A stretch of DNA of 8,709 nucleotides from JBGTLW01 sp041743835 (lineage in GTDB: Bacteria; Planctomycetota; Phycisphaerae; Phycisphaerales; Phycisphaeraceae), in NCBI GenBank assembly GCA_041743835.1, contig JBGTLW010000365.1:1-8709 (forward strand). The letters run 5' to 3'. Below, in pieces: positions 1 through 8,302 of this stretch. The position numbers and the translations under genes were made by a program. How positions within the stretch are numbered: position 1 is the stretch's first letter; every line of letters begins with the position of its first letter. A model generated the notes under the pieces. The model had not been told where the DNA came from. It made no database searches and saw only the letters and a list, made by a program, of their open reading frames with translations.

Positions 1-5
1 TTTCC

Positions 6-58
6 TTCAGTGAATGAATCGCGTCCGGACGGCTTCGGCCGGATCGGATGCGACTGAA
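6..58 (+). other. 16S rRNA leader hairpin
   Basis: The leader just upstream of the mature 16S can fold into a long imperfect hairpin. TTCAG at 6-10 pairs with CTGAA at 54-58. TCGCGTCCG at 19-27 pairs with CGGATGCGA at 45-53, nine pairs including one G-U. An apical CGGC-TTCG-GCCG stem with a UUCG tetraloop sits at 30-41. The fold was read by eye. Leader structures of this kind usually take part in rRNA folding and processing. The promoter of the rRNA gene must lie upstream of the window. Confidence 0.6.
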
Positions 59-66
59 CAATCAAT

Positions 67-1763
<1,697 letters not shown>

Positions 1764-1787
1764 CCCGCGATCCCTCGCGGGTTTTTT
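1764..1787 (+). terminator. Intrinsic terminator of the 16S unit
   Basis: A perfect 7-bp GC-rich stem, CCCGCGA at 1764-1770 and TCGCGGG at 1775-1781, closes on a TCCC loop and is followed at once by six T residues (1782-1787). Preceding A residues can pair with the first T residues to lengthen the stem. This is a textbook rho-independent terminator on the plus strand. It ends the transcript about 225 nt after the mature 16S, which shows that 16S is transcribed without 23S here. Confidence 0.93.
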
Positions 1788-2006
1788 CATGCGCCAACCA
1801 CGCATTAAACCCACACCCCCATACGTTGTACCCCCCATCAGACGCTGCCGCTTTAATCTGTCAACGCCTAGGCCACGACACGACCACCACGCCGCCCCGC
1901 TTCCGTCAGGCCCCGGGGCTAACCATCACGGGCGTAAAGGCAATAAGCCCATGAAGCAGGCGGCCTCCGGGCAGACCACGCGATCCACACACAGGCGACC
2001 ACGACC

Positions 2007-2513
2007 ATGAACGGCAGAAGCACCACCCTCGTCGCGGTCCTCGTGGCCATCATCCTCGGCTGGCTGGGTTACGCCCTGTTTTCGGGCGGAAACAACGTCA
2101 CGATCAAAGTCATCCAGCAAACCCCCGATAGTGACGCCTACCGCTCCGCCATCGTCCTGTTCGGTTTCGACCCGGCGCTCGAGCTAACCGAGCTGCTCGT
2201 GGAACGCCTCGACGAGGCCACCGAAACCCAGCGCGGCATGGTCGTCGTCACCAGCGAAGGACCCGGCCCGGTTTGGCGGCTGATCCCCAGAGAAGAACGC
2301 GTCGCCAGCGATCCCGCCCGTGTCATCCCCTACGCCAGACGAAATTGCAGAATCAACAAAGATGTAGGCCTAGTCACCGACCGCGAGATCGGCGCCATCC
2401 ATCTTGAACCTGGCGTGCGCTACCGCATCACGGTGAAGACAAAGGGTGGCCTCTCCGGGTCCACCGAGTTCGTCGCCGAGCCAAACCGCCGGGCCACGAA
2501 CCGCGCGAGCTGA
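2007..2513 (+). CDS. Small membrane-anchored protein of unknown function
   Basis: A 168-residue protein that I do not recognise. Residues about 6-25 (TTLVAVLVAIILGWLGYALF) form one hydrophobic segment after a short basic N-terminus, so it is likely a single-pass membrane anchor with the rest outside the cytoplasm. The remainder is mostly polar, with alternating hydrophobic stretches such as YRITVKTKGG near the C-terminus that suggest beta strands. There is a single cysteine (in RRNCRINKD) and no lipobox. Codon use is GC-rich in the third position, as in the neighbouring genes, which supports a real gene. No strong ribosome site precedes the ATG (only a weak GGCGA). It lies alone between the 16S terminator and the rny promoter, so its neighbours give no clue to function. 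Confidence 0.72.
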   Translation: MNGRSTTLVAVLVAIILGWLGYALFSGGNNVTIKVIQQTPDSDAYRSAIVLFGFDPALELTELLVERLDEATETQRGMVVVTSEGPGPVWRLIPREERVASDPARVIPYARRNCRINKDVGLVTDREIGAIHLEPGVRYRITVKTKGGLSGSTEFVAEPNRRATNRAS

Positions 2514-2571
2514 TGTGCCGCGACCGTCGGGGCGCGGTGGTGTTGAAGCTCCGACAGAGTGAGCCGTCATT

Positions 2572-2595
2572 CCCGCACTGGCGCGGCTGTGCGGG
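2572..2595 (+). other. Stem-loop after the orphan membrane gene
   Basis: CCCGCAC at 2572-2578 pairs perfectly with GTGCGGG at 2589-2595 around a 10-nt loop, about 60 bp after the stop of the membrane-protein gene. There is no T-tract behind it, so it is not a canonical intrinsic terminator. It could slow or end transcription with Rho or protect the mRNA 3' end. It sits just upstream of the predicted promoter at 2600-2629. Confidence 0.35.
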
Positions 2596-2599
2596 GGTG

Positions 2600-2629
2600 T
2601 TGACCATACGATGGGCTTTTCGTTAATAT
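2600..2629 (+). promoter_or_regulatory. Sigma70-type promoter, probably for rny
   Basis: The -35 box TTGACC (2600-2605) matches TTGACA at five of six positions. A -10 box reads as TTAATA (2623-2628, 17-bp spacer) or TAATAT (2624-2629, 18-bp spacer). This AT-rich patch stands out from GC-rich surroundings. Transcription would start near 2635, giving rny a leader of about 505 nt, or would drive a separate small RNA. Assignment to rny is inference; no other gene on this strand starts before 3142. Confidence 0.6.
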
Positions 2630-2634
2630 GCCAC

Positions 2635-3141
2635 CTTGGGTGATCTTGGCTTATGCCACAGTATCGCTCAGTGCCACCCCCCACACAGGGGACCAACCGG
2701 CACGACGCGGGGCGATCCATGCCCGGGACGTCGGAGCCGATCAGCCGGGCGATTCCATTTTGGGGTCGTCTGGACGTATCAAGGCATGGGCTACGATGCG
2801 GGATAGATTAAAGATGCTGACGACCGATTCGATTGTGTTCCATTGCTCGTGTTGCCCCGCCTCGCTTGGCCGCGGTGGTTTTTTCACGGCTATCGACACC
2901 CCCGGGGCTTTCGGACGACCCGAGAGCCGCAAGCCACGCCACCGCATCTTCGCCGGCCCACCCGGCCGTGCGGCGGCATGTGCCCCGGCAGATCAACCGG
3001 CTGCATCCGCCTGATCGGACCGACTCAACCCCTCCGAGTGGACACTTTGTGGCGTCCCCTCGGCCGACCCGCCGTGCCCCTCACCCGGACGCCGTTGCGC
3101 ACCGCCTGCGCCCCGACGTACCGTTACAAAGGGGTGCATCC
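2635..3141 (+). other. Long rny leader region, no convincing gene
   Basis: The roughly 500 bp between the promoter and rny hold no protein gene that I can support. Several hairpins are visible. GGTCGTC at 2764-2770 pairs perfectly with GACGACC at 2819-2825 and encloses a smaller GCAT/ATGC hairpin (2784-2799). GGCTTTCGG at 2906-2914 pairs with CCGAGAGCC at 2920-2928, nine pairs with one G-U. GCCGG at 2952-2956 pairs with CCGGC at 2962-2966. Six T residues at 2879-2884 follow a weak stem. I recognise no known riboswitch, 6S RNA, RNase P RNA, SRP RNA or tmRNA signature. It may be a regulatory 5' leader or contain an unidentified small RNA, but some hairpins are expected by chance at this GC content. 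Confidence 0.4.
3128..3134 (+). promoter_or_regulatory. Ribosome binding site that sets the rny start
   Basis: AAAGGGG lies 7 nt before the ATG at 3142. The same reading frame stays open back to an ATG at 2833, but only the 3142 start has a good ribosome site and gives the expected RNase Y N-terminus with its membrane anchor near the start. Confidence 0.75.
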
Positions 3142-4782
3142 ATGCTCCTGTCTTTCAGCCTCCCCATCGGACAACCCACCCTCCTCGCGGTCGATGGCAT
3201 CGCCTTGGGGCTTGCGTTTGCAGGCCTGGTCGTCGGCATCATCGCCACCGTCGCCCTCAACAAGGCGATGGGCAAATCCGCCCTCGGCCAAGCCCAGAAG
3301 GACGCCAAGGACCTCCTCGCCAAGGCCAAGGCCGACGGCGAGACACTCGCCAAACAAATCGAACTCGACACCCGCAACGCCCAGGCTCAGCGGCGTGAGC
3401 AGTTCGAGAAGGAACTCGAGCAGGCCCGCCGCGAGATCGATGAAGACCGCAAACGCGTCGCCAAGCGAGAAGACACCCTCGACAAGAAGCTCGACACCCT
3501 CACCACCAAAGAAAAGTACCTCGACGGCCTAGACTCCAAGATCAAGGCCCGCGAGGAGCAGGTCGCGCTGCGAGAAGAAGAGCTCGAAGACCTGATCGCC
3601 AAGCGGCGGGTGCTGCTCGACGAGGCGGCTGAGAAGCAGAAGAACGAGCTGCTCCGCATCGCCAACATCACCGAAGACGAGGCCCGCAAGCAGGCCATAC
3701 AGCGCGTCGAGCAGCAGAGCCAGCACGAGGCCGGCGTGATGATCCAGCGCGTCATGGAGCGGGCCGAGGAAGAGGCCCGGCAAAAGTCTCTGGACATCAC
3801 CCTCAACGCGATCCAGCGTTACGCGTCGGAGCACACGTCCACCAACACCACCAACGCGATCCAGATCCCGTCCGACGACATGAAGGGCCGCGTCATCGGG
3901 CGCGAGGGCCGCAACATCCGCGCCTTTGAGCAGGCGACCGGGGTGGACGTGATCGTGGACGACACCCCCGGCGTGGTGGTGGTCTCCTGCTTCGACCCCG
4001 TCCGCCGGGCCATCGCTTCCGAGACGCTCCAACGCCTGCTCGAAGACGGCCGCATCCACCCCACCCGCATTGAGGAGCTGGCCGAGCAGGTCCGCAAGGA
4101 GATGGACCAGCGCCTCATCAAGTTCGGCAACGACGCGGCCATCGAAATCAACCTGCCCGGCCTGCACCCCCGCATCAACGCCACCATGGGCCGGCTCTAC
4201 TACCGCACGTCCTACGGCCAGAACATCCTCCGTCACTCCATGGAGGTCGGCTATCTCTGCCAGGTCATCGCCGAGCAGCTCGGGCTGGACGGCACGCTCG
4301 CACGGCGCTGCGGCTACCTCCACGACATCGGCAAGGCGATGGACCACGAGGTCGAGGGCGGCCACCCCGCCATCGGCGCGGACTTCGCACGCAAGCACGG
4401 CGAGAACGACATCGTCCTCAACGCCATCGCCGGCCACCATAACGACATCCCGTCCATCTCGCCCTACACCCCGATCGTCATGGCCGCAGACGCCATCAGC
4501 GGCGCCCGTCCCGGCGCCCGGCGTGAGACGCTGGAGCGCTACACCAAGCGGCTGGAGCAGTTGGAGGACATCGCGCGCAGCATGAAGGGCGTGCGCGAGA
4601 GCTACGCCATCCAGGCCGGCCGCGAAATCCGCGTGATCGTCGATCCCGACAATGTGGACGACACCAACTGCCACTACATCGCCCGCGAGATCGCCAAGCG
4701 TGTCAGCGAAGAGATGACGTTCCCCGGCGAGATCAAGGTGACCGTCCTCCGCGAGATGCGTACCGTCGAATACGCGCGGTAA
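3142..4782 (+). CDS. rny: Ribonuclease Y
   Basis: Membrane-bound endoribonuclease that begins mRNA decay in many bacteria lacking RNase E. The 546 residues are close to the roughly 520 of Bacillus RNase Y. Domain order is typical. A transmembrane anchor lies at about residues 14-40. A long charged coiled coil rich in E, K, R and Q spans about 45-215. A KH RNA-binding domain begins with [15 protein letters not shown] at 249. An HD phosphohydrolase domain follows, with H394-D395 in [12 protein letters not shown] and GHHND at 431-435 as metal and active-site motifs, followed by the conserved tail with GAREIRVIV-like sequence. The start at 3142 is chosen from its AAAGGGG ribosome site. The in-frame stretch 2833-3141 would add 103 Pro/Arg-rich residues with rare codons (AGA, TTA, CTA) and is probably untranslated. 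No clear terminator follows. It converges on the AraC-type gene 49 bp away. Confidence 0.97.
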   Translation: MLLSFSLPIGQPTLLAVDGIALGLAFAGLVVGIIATVALNKAMGKSALGQAQKDAKDLLAKAKADGETLAKQIELDTRNAQAQRREQFEKELEQARREIDEDRKRVAKREDTLDKKLDTLTTKEKYLDGLDSKIKAREEQVALREEELEDLIAKRRVLLDEAAEKQKNELLRIANITEDEARKQAIQRVEQQSQHEAGVMIQRVMERAEEEARQKSLDITLNAIQRYASEHTSTNTTNAIQIPSDDMKGRVIGREGRNIRAFEQATGVDVIVDDTPGVVVVSCFDPVRRAIASETLQRLLEDGRIHPTRIEELAEQVRKEMDQRLIKFGNDAAIEINLPGLHPRINATMGRLYYRTSYGQNILRHSMEVGYLCQVIAEQLGLDGTLARRCGYLHDIGKAMDHEVEGGHPAIGADFARKHGENDIVLNAIAGHHNDIPSISPYTPIVMAADAISGARPGARRETLERYTKRLEQLEDIARSMKGVRESYAIQAGREIRVIVDPDNVDDTNCHYIAREIAKRVSEEMTFPGEIKVTVLREMRTVEYAR

Positions 4783-4831
4783 CGGCCGTGGATCGACGCC
4801 CCAAGGCCGTGCCACCGGCGCGCACCGACGC

Positions 4832-5701
4832 CTATGAGTGGCTGTGCTGGCGATAGTCGCGCGGGGACTGGCCCATCACCGACTTGAACTGGCGTGAAAA
4901 CTGCGCGACCCCGGCGTAGCCCCACTGATCCGCGATGGCGTACACCGGCAGATCAGTCTGGCCCAGGGCCACAGCCGCCTCTTCGATCCGACGCCGATTG
5001 AGCCACGCCCGGGGGCTCACACCGAATGCCGCGCGGAACTGCCGGCTAAAGTAGTTCGGCGACAGGCTCAGCGCCTTGGCCAGGTCGCGGGGCTCCAGAC
5101 TGGCCGCACCACGCCGACGCGCAGTCTCCAACACGATGCGCCGCTGGCCCCGTGATAAGCCTTGCCCCTGCTCATCCCCGTCCGCCGCTTCAATCCGCCA
5201 CAGGTCGATGCACAGCCCCGACAGCAACGCGCGCAAACGCTGCTCCTGGTGCCCCCCGCCCACCTGCACCTCTTCCGCCAGGCGATCGAGCGAGCGCTTC
5301 AAGTCACCCGCGCCGTGAAACACCCGCGGCAGCCCGGCCCACGTCAGGTGGCGCCCCGCCGTCTTGATGCTGAAATACACCTCCGCGTAACGGAACGTCC
5401 CCGACCACTGCACCGCGTGCGGCACCCCCGGTGGAACCCAGAACGCATCGCCGGGCTGGACGCCGATGTCCACCCCACCGGCCATGCCCACGCTATGCCC
5501 GTCCAACGCCAGCAGCACCCAATGCGCATCAACCTCGCGCTGCACACAACCCCAGCCGTCGTCCCGGCTCAGCGTCCCGACACACAGCGGGTGCACCGCC
5601 AGCCGGGTCTTCGTGGAAACCAACGCCGAAAGCCACGCGCCAGCACGGACCCGATGGCTGGGCCGGGGACGCGCTCGAAAATCAACAATCGGCGCAAACA
5701 T
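4832..5701 (-). CDS. AraC-family transcriptional regulator
   Basis: A 289-residue DNA-binding regulator. The N-terminal part looks like a small cupin-type ligand-sensing domain (VQPGDAFWVPPGVPHAVQWSG is typical of the AraC arm/cupin). The C-terminal ~100 residues carry the two helix-turn-helix motifs of AraC/XylS proteins: LEPRDLAKALSLSPNYFSRQF followed by FGVSPRAWL, then YAIADQWGYAGVAQFSRQFK followed by GQSPRDY. The start at 5701 is preferred because GAGGG lies 6 nt upstream. The frame extends to 5788, but those starts would run into the divergent gene. It is transcribed away from the dioxygenase gene with 79 bp between the starts, a usual arrangement for a local regulator that binds the shared intergenic region. 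The ligand cannot be told from sequence. Confidence 0.93.
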   Translation of the reverse strand: MFAPIVDFRARPRPSHRVRAGAWLSALVSTKTRLAVHPLCVGTLSRDDGWGCVQREVDAHWVLLALDGHSVGMAGGVDIGVQPGDAFWVPPGVPHAVQWSGTFRYAEVYFSIKTAGRHLTWAGLPRVFHGAGDLKRSLDRLAEEVQVGGGHQEQRLRALLSGLCIDLWRIEAADGDEQGQGLSRGQRRIVLETARRRGAASLEPRDLAKALSLSPNYFSRQFRAAFGVSPRAWLNRRRIEEAAVALGQTDLPVYAIADQWGYAGVAQFSRQFKSVMGQSPRDYRQHSHS

Positions 5702-5780
5702 ATTCATCCCTCGCGCTATGGCAGAGATTCGATCAACAGCAGACAATTCTACTGGAAAACAACCACACGAGCCGGCTCCC
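5702..5780. promoter_or_regulatory. Divergent control region between AraC-type and dioxygenase genes
   Basis: These 79 bp separate two divergent starts and must contain at least one promoter and probably the AraC-type operator. GAGGG (minus strand, 5708-5712) is the ribosome site for the regulator. TAGAAT on the minus strand (5746-5751) resembles a -10 box for the regulator, but no good -35 box is visible. I cannot name an operator repeat with confidence. Confidence 0.45.
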
Positions 5781-6656
5781 ATGTCCAACTACGCCAAGAC
5801 CTGCCCCCTGAACCAGTCACAGCTCGCGCAGTATGACCAAGAGGGCTACTTCATCCAGCGCGGCATCATCGACCGTGACACCGCCATGCAGATCAAGGGT
5901 GTGATCCGCAATCACATCCTCGCGCCCGACCCCACGTCTGCCGGCGAACAGCGCGACCCGATGGACCCTATGGGGGACACGCCCGAAGCCCGGGCCGCGC
6001 GCTTCCGCAAGCTCGGCAACTTCTGTGTACAGTCGCCGCTGCTCTGGCACCACATCCACACCAACCCCGCCATCCTCGCGTTGGCCCGATACTTCCTCGG
6101 CGACGACCTGGTCCTCAAGTTCAACTCCTGCTTCCTCAAGCCCGCACGCACCGGCAGCATCACGCCGTGGCACCAGGACAACGGGCTTTGGCGCGACGGC
6201 GAGACCGAGCCGTTCAACTTCTGGATGGCCATCGACCCCGCCACCCGAGCCAACGGCTGCATGCAATTCATACCGGGCTCACACCGCGAGCCCATCATCC
6301 CCCACGTCCTGTATGAAGACTCCATCCACGGCGAAATCCCCCGCGAGAACGTCGAGGCGATGAAGGAACGCTACGGCCTGGAGCACATCGAACTCGAACC
6401 CGGCGACATCGTCTGCTGGCACAGCAGCCTCTACCACTACAGCCCCCGCAATACCTCCGATCAGAGCCGTATCGCAGTGGCCGGGGTGTATTCAACGCCA
6501 ACCCTGACCGACCGCAACCCACGCTTTAAGCGGTGCCCATGGTGCATGCGAGCGGGCAATGTGTGCGAGGCCTTCCCACCCGAAGTGTACGTCGCCCCCG
6601 GCGAACCGGAACCCTTCCCGGCATTTGCGCCGGCGGGGGGGACAGGCAAGGCGTAA
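5781..6656 (+). CDS. Phytanoyl-CoA dioxygenase (PhyH) family protein
   Basis: A 291-residue Fe(II)/2-oxoglutarate-dependent oxygenase of the PhyH superfamily, which hydroxylates small substrates while converting 2-oxoglutarate to succinate and CO2. The N-terminal LAQYDQEGYFIQRGII is the usual family opening. The iron triad is visible as H131-x-D133 in TPWHQDNGLW and a distal histidine, probably H219 in SLYHYSPRN. R230 in QSRIAV, 11 residues later, is placed to bind 2-oxoglutarate. CMQFIPGSHR at the centre is also typical. The C-terminal region has an unusual cysteine group, CPWCMRAGNVC. The ATG at 5781 lacks a good ribosome site; an in-frame ATG at 5718 would add 21 residues and is less likely. 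The substrate is unknown; the divergent AraC-type gene is its likely regulator. Confidence 0.9.
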   Translation: MSNYAKTCPLNQSQLAQYDQEGYFIQRGIIDRDTAMQIKGVIRNHILAPDPTSAGEQRDPMDPMGDTPEARAARFRKLGNFCVQSPLLWHHIHTNPAILALARYFLGDDLVLKFNSCFLKPARTGSITPWHQDNGLWRDGETEPFNFWMAIDPATRANGCMQFIPGSHREPIIPHVLYEDSIHGEIPRENVEAMKERYGLEHIELEPGDIVCWHSSLYHYSPRNTSDQSRIAVAGVYSTPTLTDRNPRFKRCPWCMRAGNVCEAFPPEVYVAPGEPEPFPAFAPAGGTGKA

Positions 6657-6704
6657 GCCCTCCGCGCCGCCCAGACGCAACGGCTTGCTGCAATCCGACC
6701 CCGT

Positions 6705-6724
6705 GCGCATCTCTGGGGATGCGC
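6705..6724. repeat. Hairpin 1 between dioxygenase and PEP-CTERM genes
   Basis: GCGCATC at 6705-6711 pairs perfectly with GATGCGC at 6718-6724 around a 6-nt loop. It is the first of two tandem hairpins in the 156-bp gap between convergent genes. No T-tract follows on either strand, so it is not a standard intrinsic terminator. Confidence 0.5.
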
Positions 6725-6727
6725 GAC

Positions 6728-6751
6728 GGCCACGGGTGAAAACCCGTGGCC
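6728..6751. repeat. Perfect 10-bp hairpin with GAAA loop (REP-like)
   Basis: GGCCACGGGT at 6728-6737 and ACCCGTGGCC at 6742-6751 form a perfect 10-bp stem closed by a GAAA tetraloop. It starts 3 bp after the preceding hairpin. The place (intergenic, between convergent genes), the perfect GC-rich stem and the absence of a T-tract resemble REP-type dispersed elements. A role as Rho-assisted or bidirectional transcript end is also possible. Only one copy is in the window, so its repeated nature is inference. Confidence 0.6.
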
Positions 6752-6812
6752 ACGCGGATGACTTGCTAGATGTGCTTCACAACGACCGCCCACGCCACCC
6801 CGGACGTGTCGC

Positions 6813-7616
6813 TTAGCGTCGGCGGCGCACCGCCAAGCCCAGGAGGGCCAGGACACCCATGCCCAGGGCACCGGGCGTGGGGATCACCGTCGGGTCGGTC
6901 GGGGGTGTGGGTGGTGTGGGGTCGCCAATCTCGCTGAAGGCGTAGACAACTTGGACCAAGCCGAAGGCGGTGAGCCCCTGATTTCCAGCATTGCCCGCGT
7001 TACCCGCGGAGCCCCCCTTGTTGGGGTACGACAATTCAACCATGGCACAGACGAATGCGTTGAGTGCATCTGTTCCCAGGAAGCCAGCCATGCCCGTGTT
7101 GGTGAAATCAGAGCCTTCACCAAACTCATCGAGGTTGACGGAGAAATCATCGTCCCCGCTGGCCTGAATGGGGTCAAAATCAGCATCCGCGCGCAGGCCG
7201 AGCAGCGAGGACCAGCCGATCGGCGTGATGATGCCGCTGGGCCCAGCAACAAGGGACTGCAACTGACCGTACCCCCCCCCCCCCGACTGCCCCCCCCCCG
7301 GGGTCGGATTGGAACTAAATTGCGGGGCCTGATAAATGAGTACTTCCCCCTGAAACGTGATCTCAAAGTTGAAGGTGACGCTATCGAGCGTGCGGGTACC
7401 GCCCAGCGTGTCAAACTGCATGAGCGTCGGGTTAGCGGTCCCTCGATACAACCTGTTGGGCGTCACGCCAGCGATGTAGGAACCGCTGGTATCCACCTGC
7501 TGCAGGTTGATATTGAAGGTGTCGCTGAAAGATACCGATCCCGCCCTCGCGGGGCCGGTCACCAGCAACAATCCAGCCAGCGCGGTGCCCGCGCTCGATA
7601 CAAACTCTGATTTCAT
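6813..7616 (-). CDS. PEP-CTERM-like exported protein with poly-G tracts
   Basis: A 267-residue secreted protein. Residues 1-25 form a signal peptide (hydrophobic AGTALAGLLLVTG, cleavage expected after ARA). The mature part is rich in Gly, Thr, Ser and Asn and low in Cys, like a beta-rich surface protein. The last 24 residues (VIPTPGALGMGVLALLGLAVRRRR) are a sorting signal of the PEP-CTERM type: a short P-x-P-like motif, one hydrophobic helix and an Arg cluster. Such signals are processed by an exosortase, which is not in this window. Gly runs at residues 107-109 and 112-115 come from G10 and G13 tracts, where slippage would shift the frame. The start at 7616 is chosen over the adjacent ATG at 7619 because AAGGGAG lies 6 nt upstream. 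Specific function unknown. Confidence 0.88.
   Translation of the reverse strand: MKSEFVSSAGTALAGLLLVTGPARAGSVSFSDTFNINLQQVDTSGSYIAGVTPNRLYRGTANPTLMQFDTLGGTRTLDSVTFNFEITFQGEVLIYQAPQFSSNPTPGGGQSGGGGYGQLQSLVAGPSGIITPIGWSSLLGLRADADFDPIQASGDDDFSVNLDEFGEGSDFTNTGMAGFLGTDALNAFVCAMVELSYPNKGGSAGNAGNAGNQGLTAFGLVQVVYAFSEIGDPTPPTPPTDPTVIPTPGALGMGVLALLGLAVRRRR
7272..7299 (-). repeat. Two long homopolymer tracts (G13 and G10 on coding strand)
   Basis: The plus strand has 13 C residues at 7272-7284 and 10 C residues at 7290-7299, separated by GACTG. Read on the coding strand they give G10, CAGTC, G13 and encode Pro-Gly3-Gln-Ser-Gly4-Tyr. Both tracts are in frame as given. Tracts of this length are prone to slipped-strand changes and to sequencing errors. 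Confidence 0.9.
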
Positions 7617-7622
7617 CATTTT

Positions 7623-7629
7623 CTCCCTT
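7623..7629 (-). promoter_or_regulatory. Ribosome binding site of the PEP-CTERM-like gene
   Basis: AAGGGAG on the minus strand lies 6 nt before the ATG at 7616 and 3 nt before the ATG at 7619. The spacing favours the second ATG as the start. Confidence 0.7.
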
Positions 7630-7672
7630 ACAAGGACATGGGTTAAGACATATTCCACTACGACAAAGCCCT

Positions 7673-7701
7673 AGGGTACACCGCTTCAGACAGGCTGCCA
7701 A
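7673..7701 (-). promoter_or_regulatory. Possible promoter of the PEP-CTERM-like gene
   Basis: On the minus strand TTGGCA (7701-7696) matches the -35 consensus at five of six positions. A 17-bp spacer leads to TACCCT (7678-7673), a weak -10 box. It lies about 57 bp upstream of the start codon in a locally AT-richer gap of 115 bp after the LOG gene. The gene may instead be co-transcribed with the LOG gene. Confidence 0.35.
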
Positions 7702-7731
7702 CCCAATTTTGTTAGAATTGCAACTTTTTAT

Positions 7732-8274
7732 TCAGGGCTTGGCCAAGGCCTGCACAGCCGCGGAGGGCGAATCGACCACGGCGTAGCTCTGCATGTGCTT
7801 GGGCTTGGCAAAGCGCTGCTCGATGAAGTGGTCGAACAGGCGGAGCAGCGGGTCGTAGAAGCCGTGAGAATTGAGCAGCACCAGCGGCTTGTCGTGGAAG
7901 CCCAGCAGCCGGCCCACGATCATCTCGGAGAGTTCTTCCAGCGTGCCGAAACCGCCGGGCAGGGTGATGAAGGCGTCGGCCCTATCCTCCATGATCTGCT
8001 TGCGCTGCCGCATCGTCTGCGTCACAATCAGCTCGTCCGCATCGTGGTACGCGATCTCGATGTTCGTCATGGACTCGGGGATGACGCCCACCACGTGCCC
8101 GCCATGCGCATGGACAGCCCGGGCGACCTCACCCATCAGCCCGACCCTCCCGCCACCGAACACCAGCCCCATGCCCGCCTCGGCCATGTGTTGCCCCAGC
8201 AGCCGGGCGTGCTCGAAATAGCGCGGATCGACCTCATCGGAAGACGAACAGTACACGCAGACGGATCGCACCAT
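7732..8274 (-). CDS. LOG-family protein (TIGR00730), nucleoside 5'-monophosphate phosphoribohydrolase
   Basis: A 180-residue Rossmann-fold protein of the LOG (Lonely Guy) family. Members release the free base from cytokinin riboside 5'-monophosphates or similar nucleotides, giving ribose 5-phosphate. Visible signatures are SVCVYCSSS at the N-terminus, GGGRVGLMGEVA at 40-51, RQRKQIM at 89-95 (the conserved R-K pair) and PGGFGTLEEL at 106-115, the nucleotide-binding and catalytic motif. The length fits the family. The frame is open upstream to 8517, but that part is low-complexity Gly/Arg/Trp sequence, and the protein family begins at MVRSVCVYC, so 8274 is chosen although no good ribosome site is seen. 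The substrate in this bacterium is unknown; the cytokinin name is homology-based. Confidence 0.92.
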   Translation of the reverse strand: MVRSVCVYCSSSDEVDPRYFEHARLLGQHMAEAGMGLVFGGGRVGLMGEVARAVHAHGGHVVGVIPESMTNIEIAYHDADELIVTQTMRQRKQIMEDRADAFITLPGGFGTLEELSEMIVGRLLGFHDKPLVLLNSHGFYDPLLRLFDHFIEQRFAKPKHMQSYAVVDSPSAAVQALAKP

Positions 8275-8302
8275 GCGTCGGATGATACCCGCGGCCACAC
8301 AA

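Noticed and set aside
2833..3141. In-frame N-terminal extension of RNase Y by 103 residues
   Set aside because: Pro/Arg/His-rich with rare codons, no family similarity, no ribosome site; the start at 3142 has AAAGGGG 7 nt upstream and gives the normal N-terminus.
4782..4810. Possible terminator after rny (ACGGCC with GGCCGT, 17-nt loop)
   Set aside because: Short stem, long loop and no T-tract; could be chance in GC-rich DNA.
3529..4815. Long 428-codon open frame antisense to rny
   Set aside because: A mirror of the GC-rich third-position pattern of rny; rich in Val, Asp, Gly and Leu with no domain logic.
5466..5780. Upstream extension of the dioxygenase frame
   Set aside because: Overlaps the AraC-type gene and lacks family similarity; the family sequence begins near MSNYAKTCPLN at 5781.
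6951..7610. 219-codon open frame on the plus strand opposite the PEP-CTERM-like gene
   Set aside because: The minus frame has a signal peptide, sorting signal and ribosome site; the plus frame has none and is its antisense shadow.
7704..7729. Plus-strand hairpin CAATTT/GAATTG followed by TTTTT
   Set aside because: Weak AT-rich stem on the strand opposite to both flanking genes, with no transcript to terminate.
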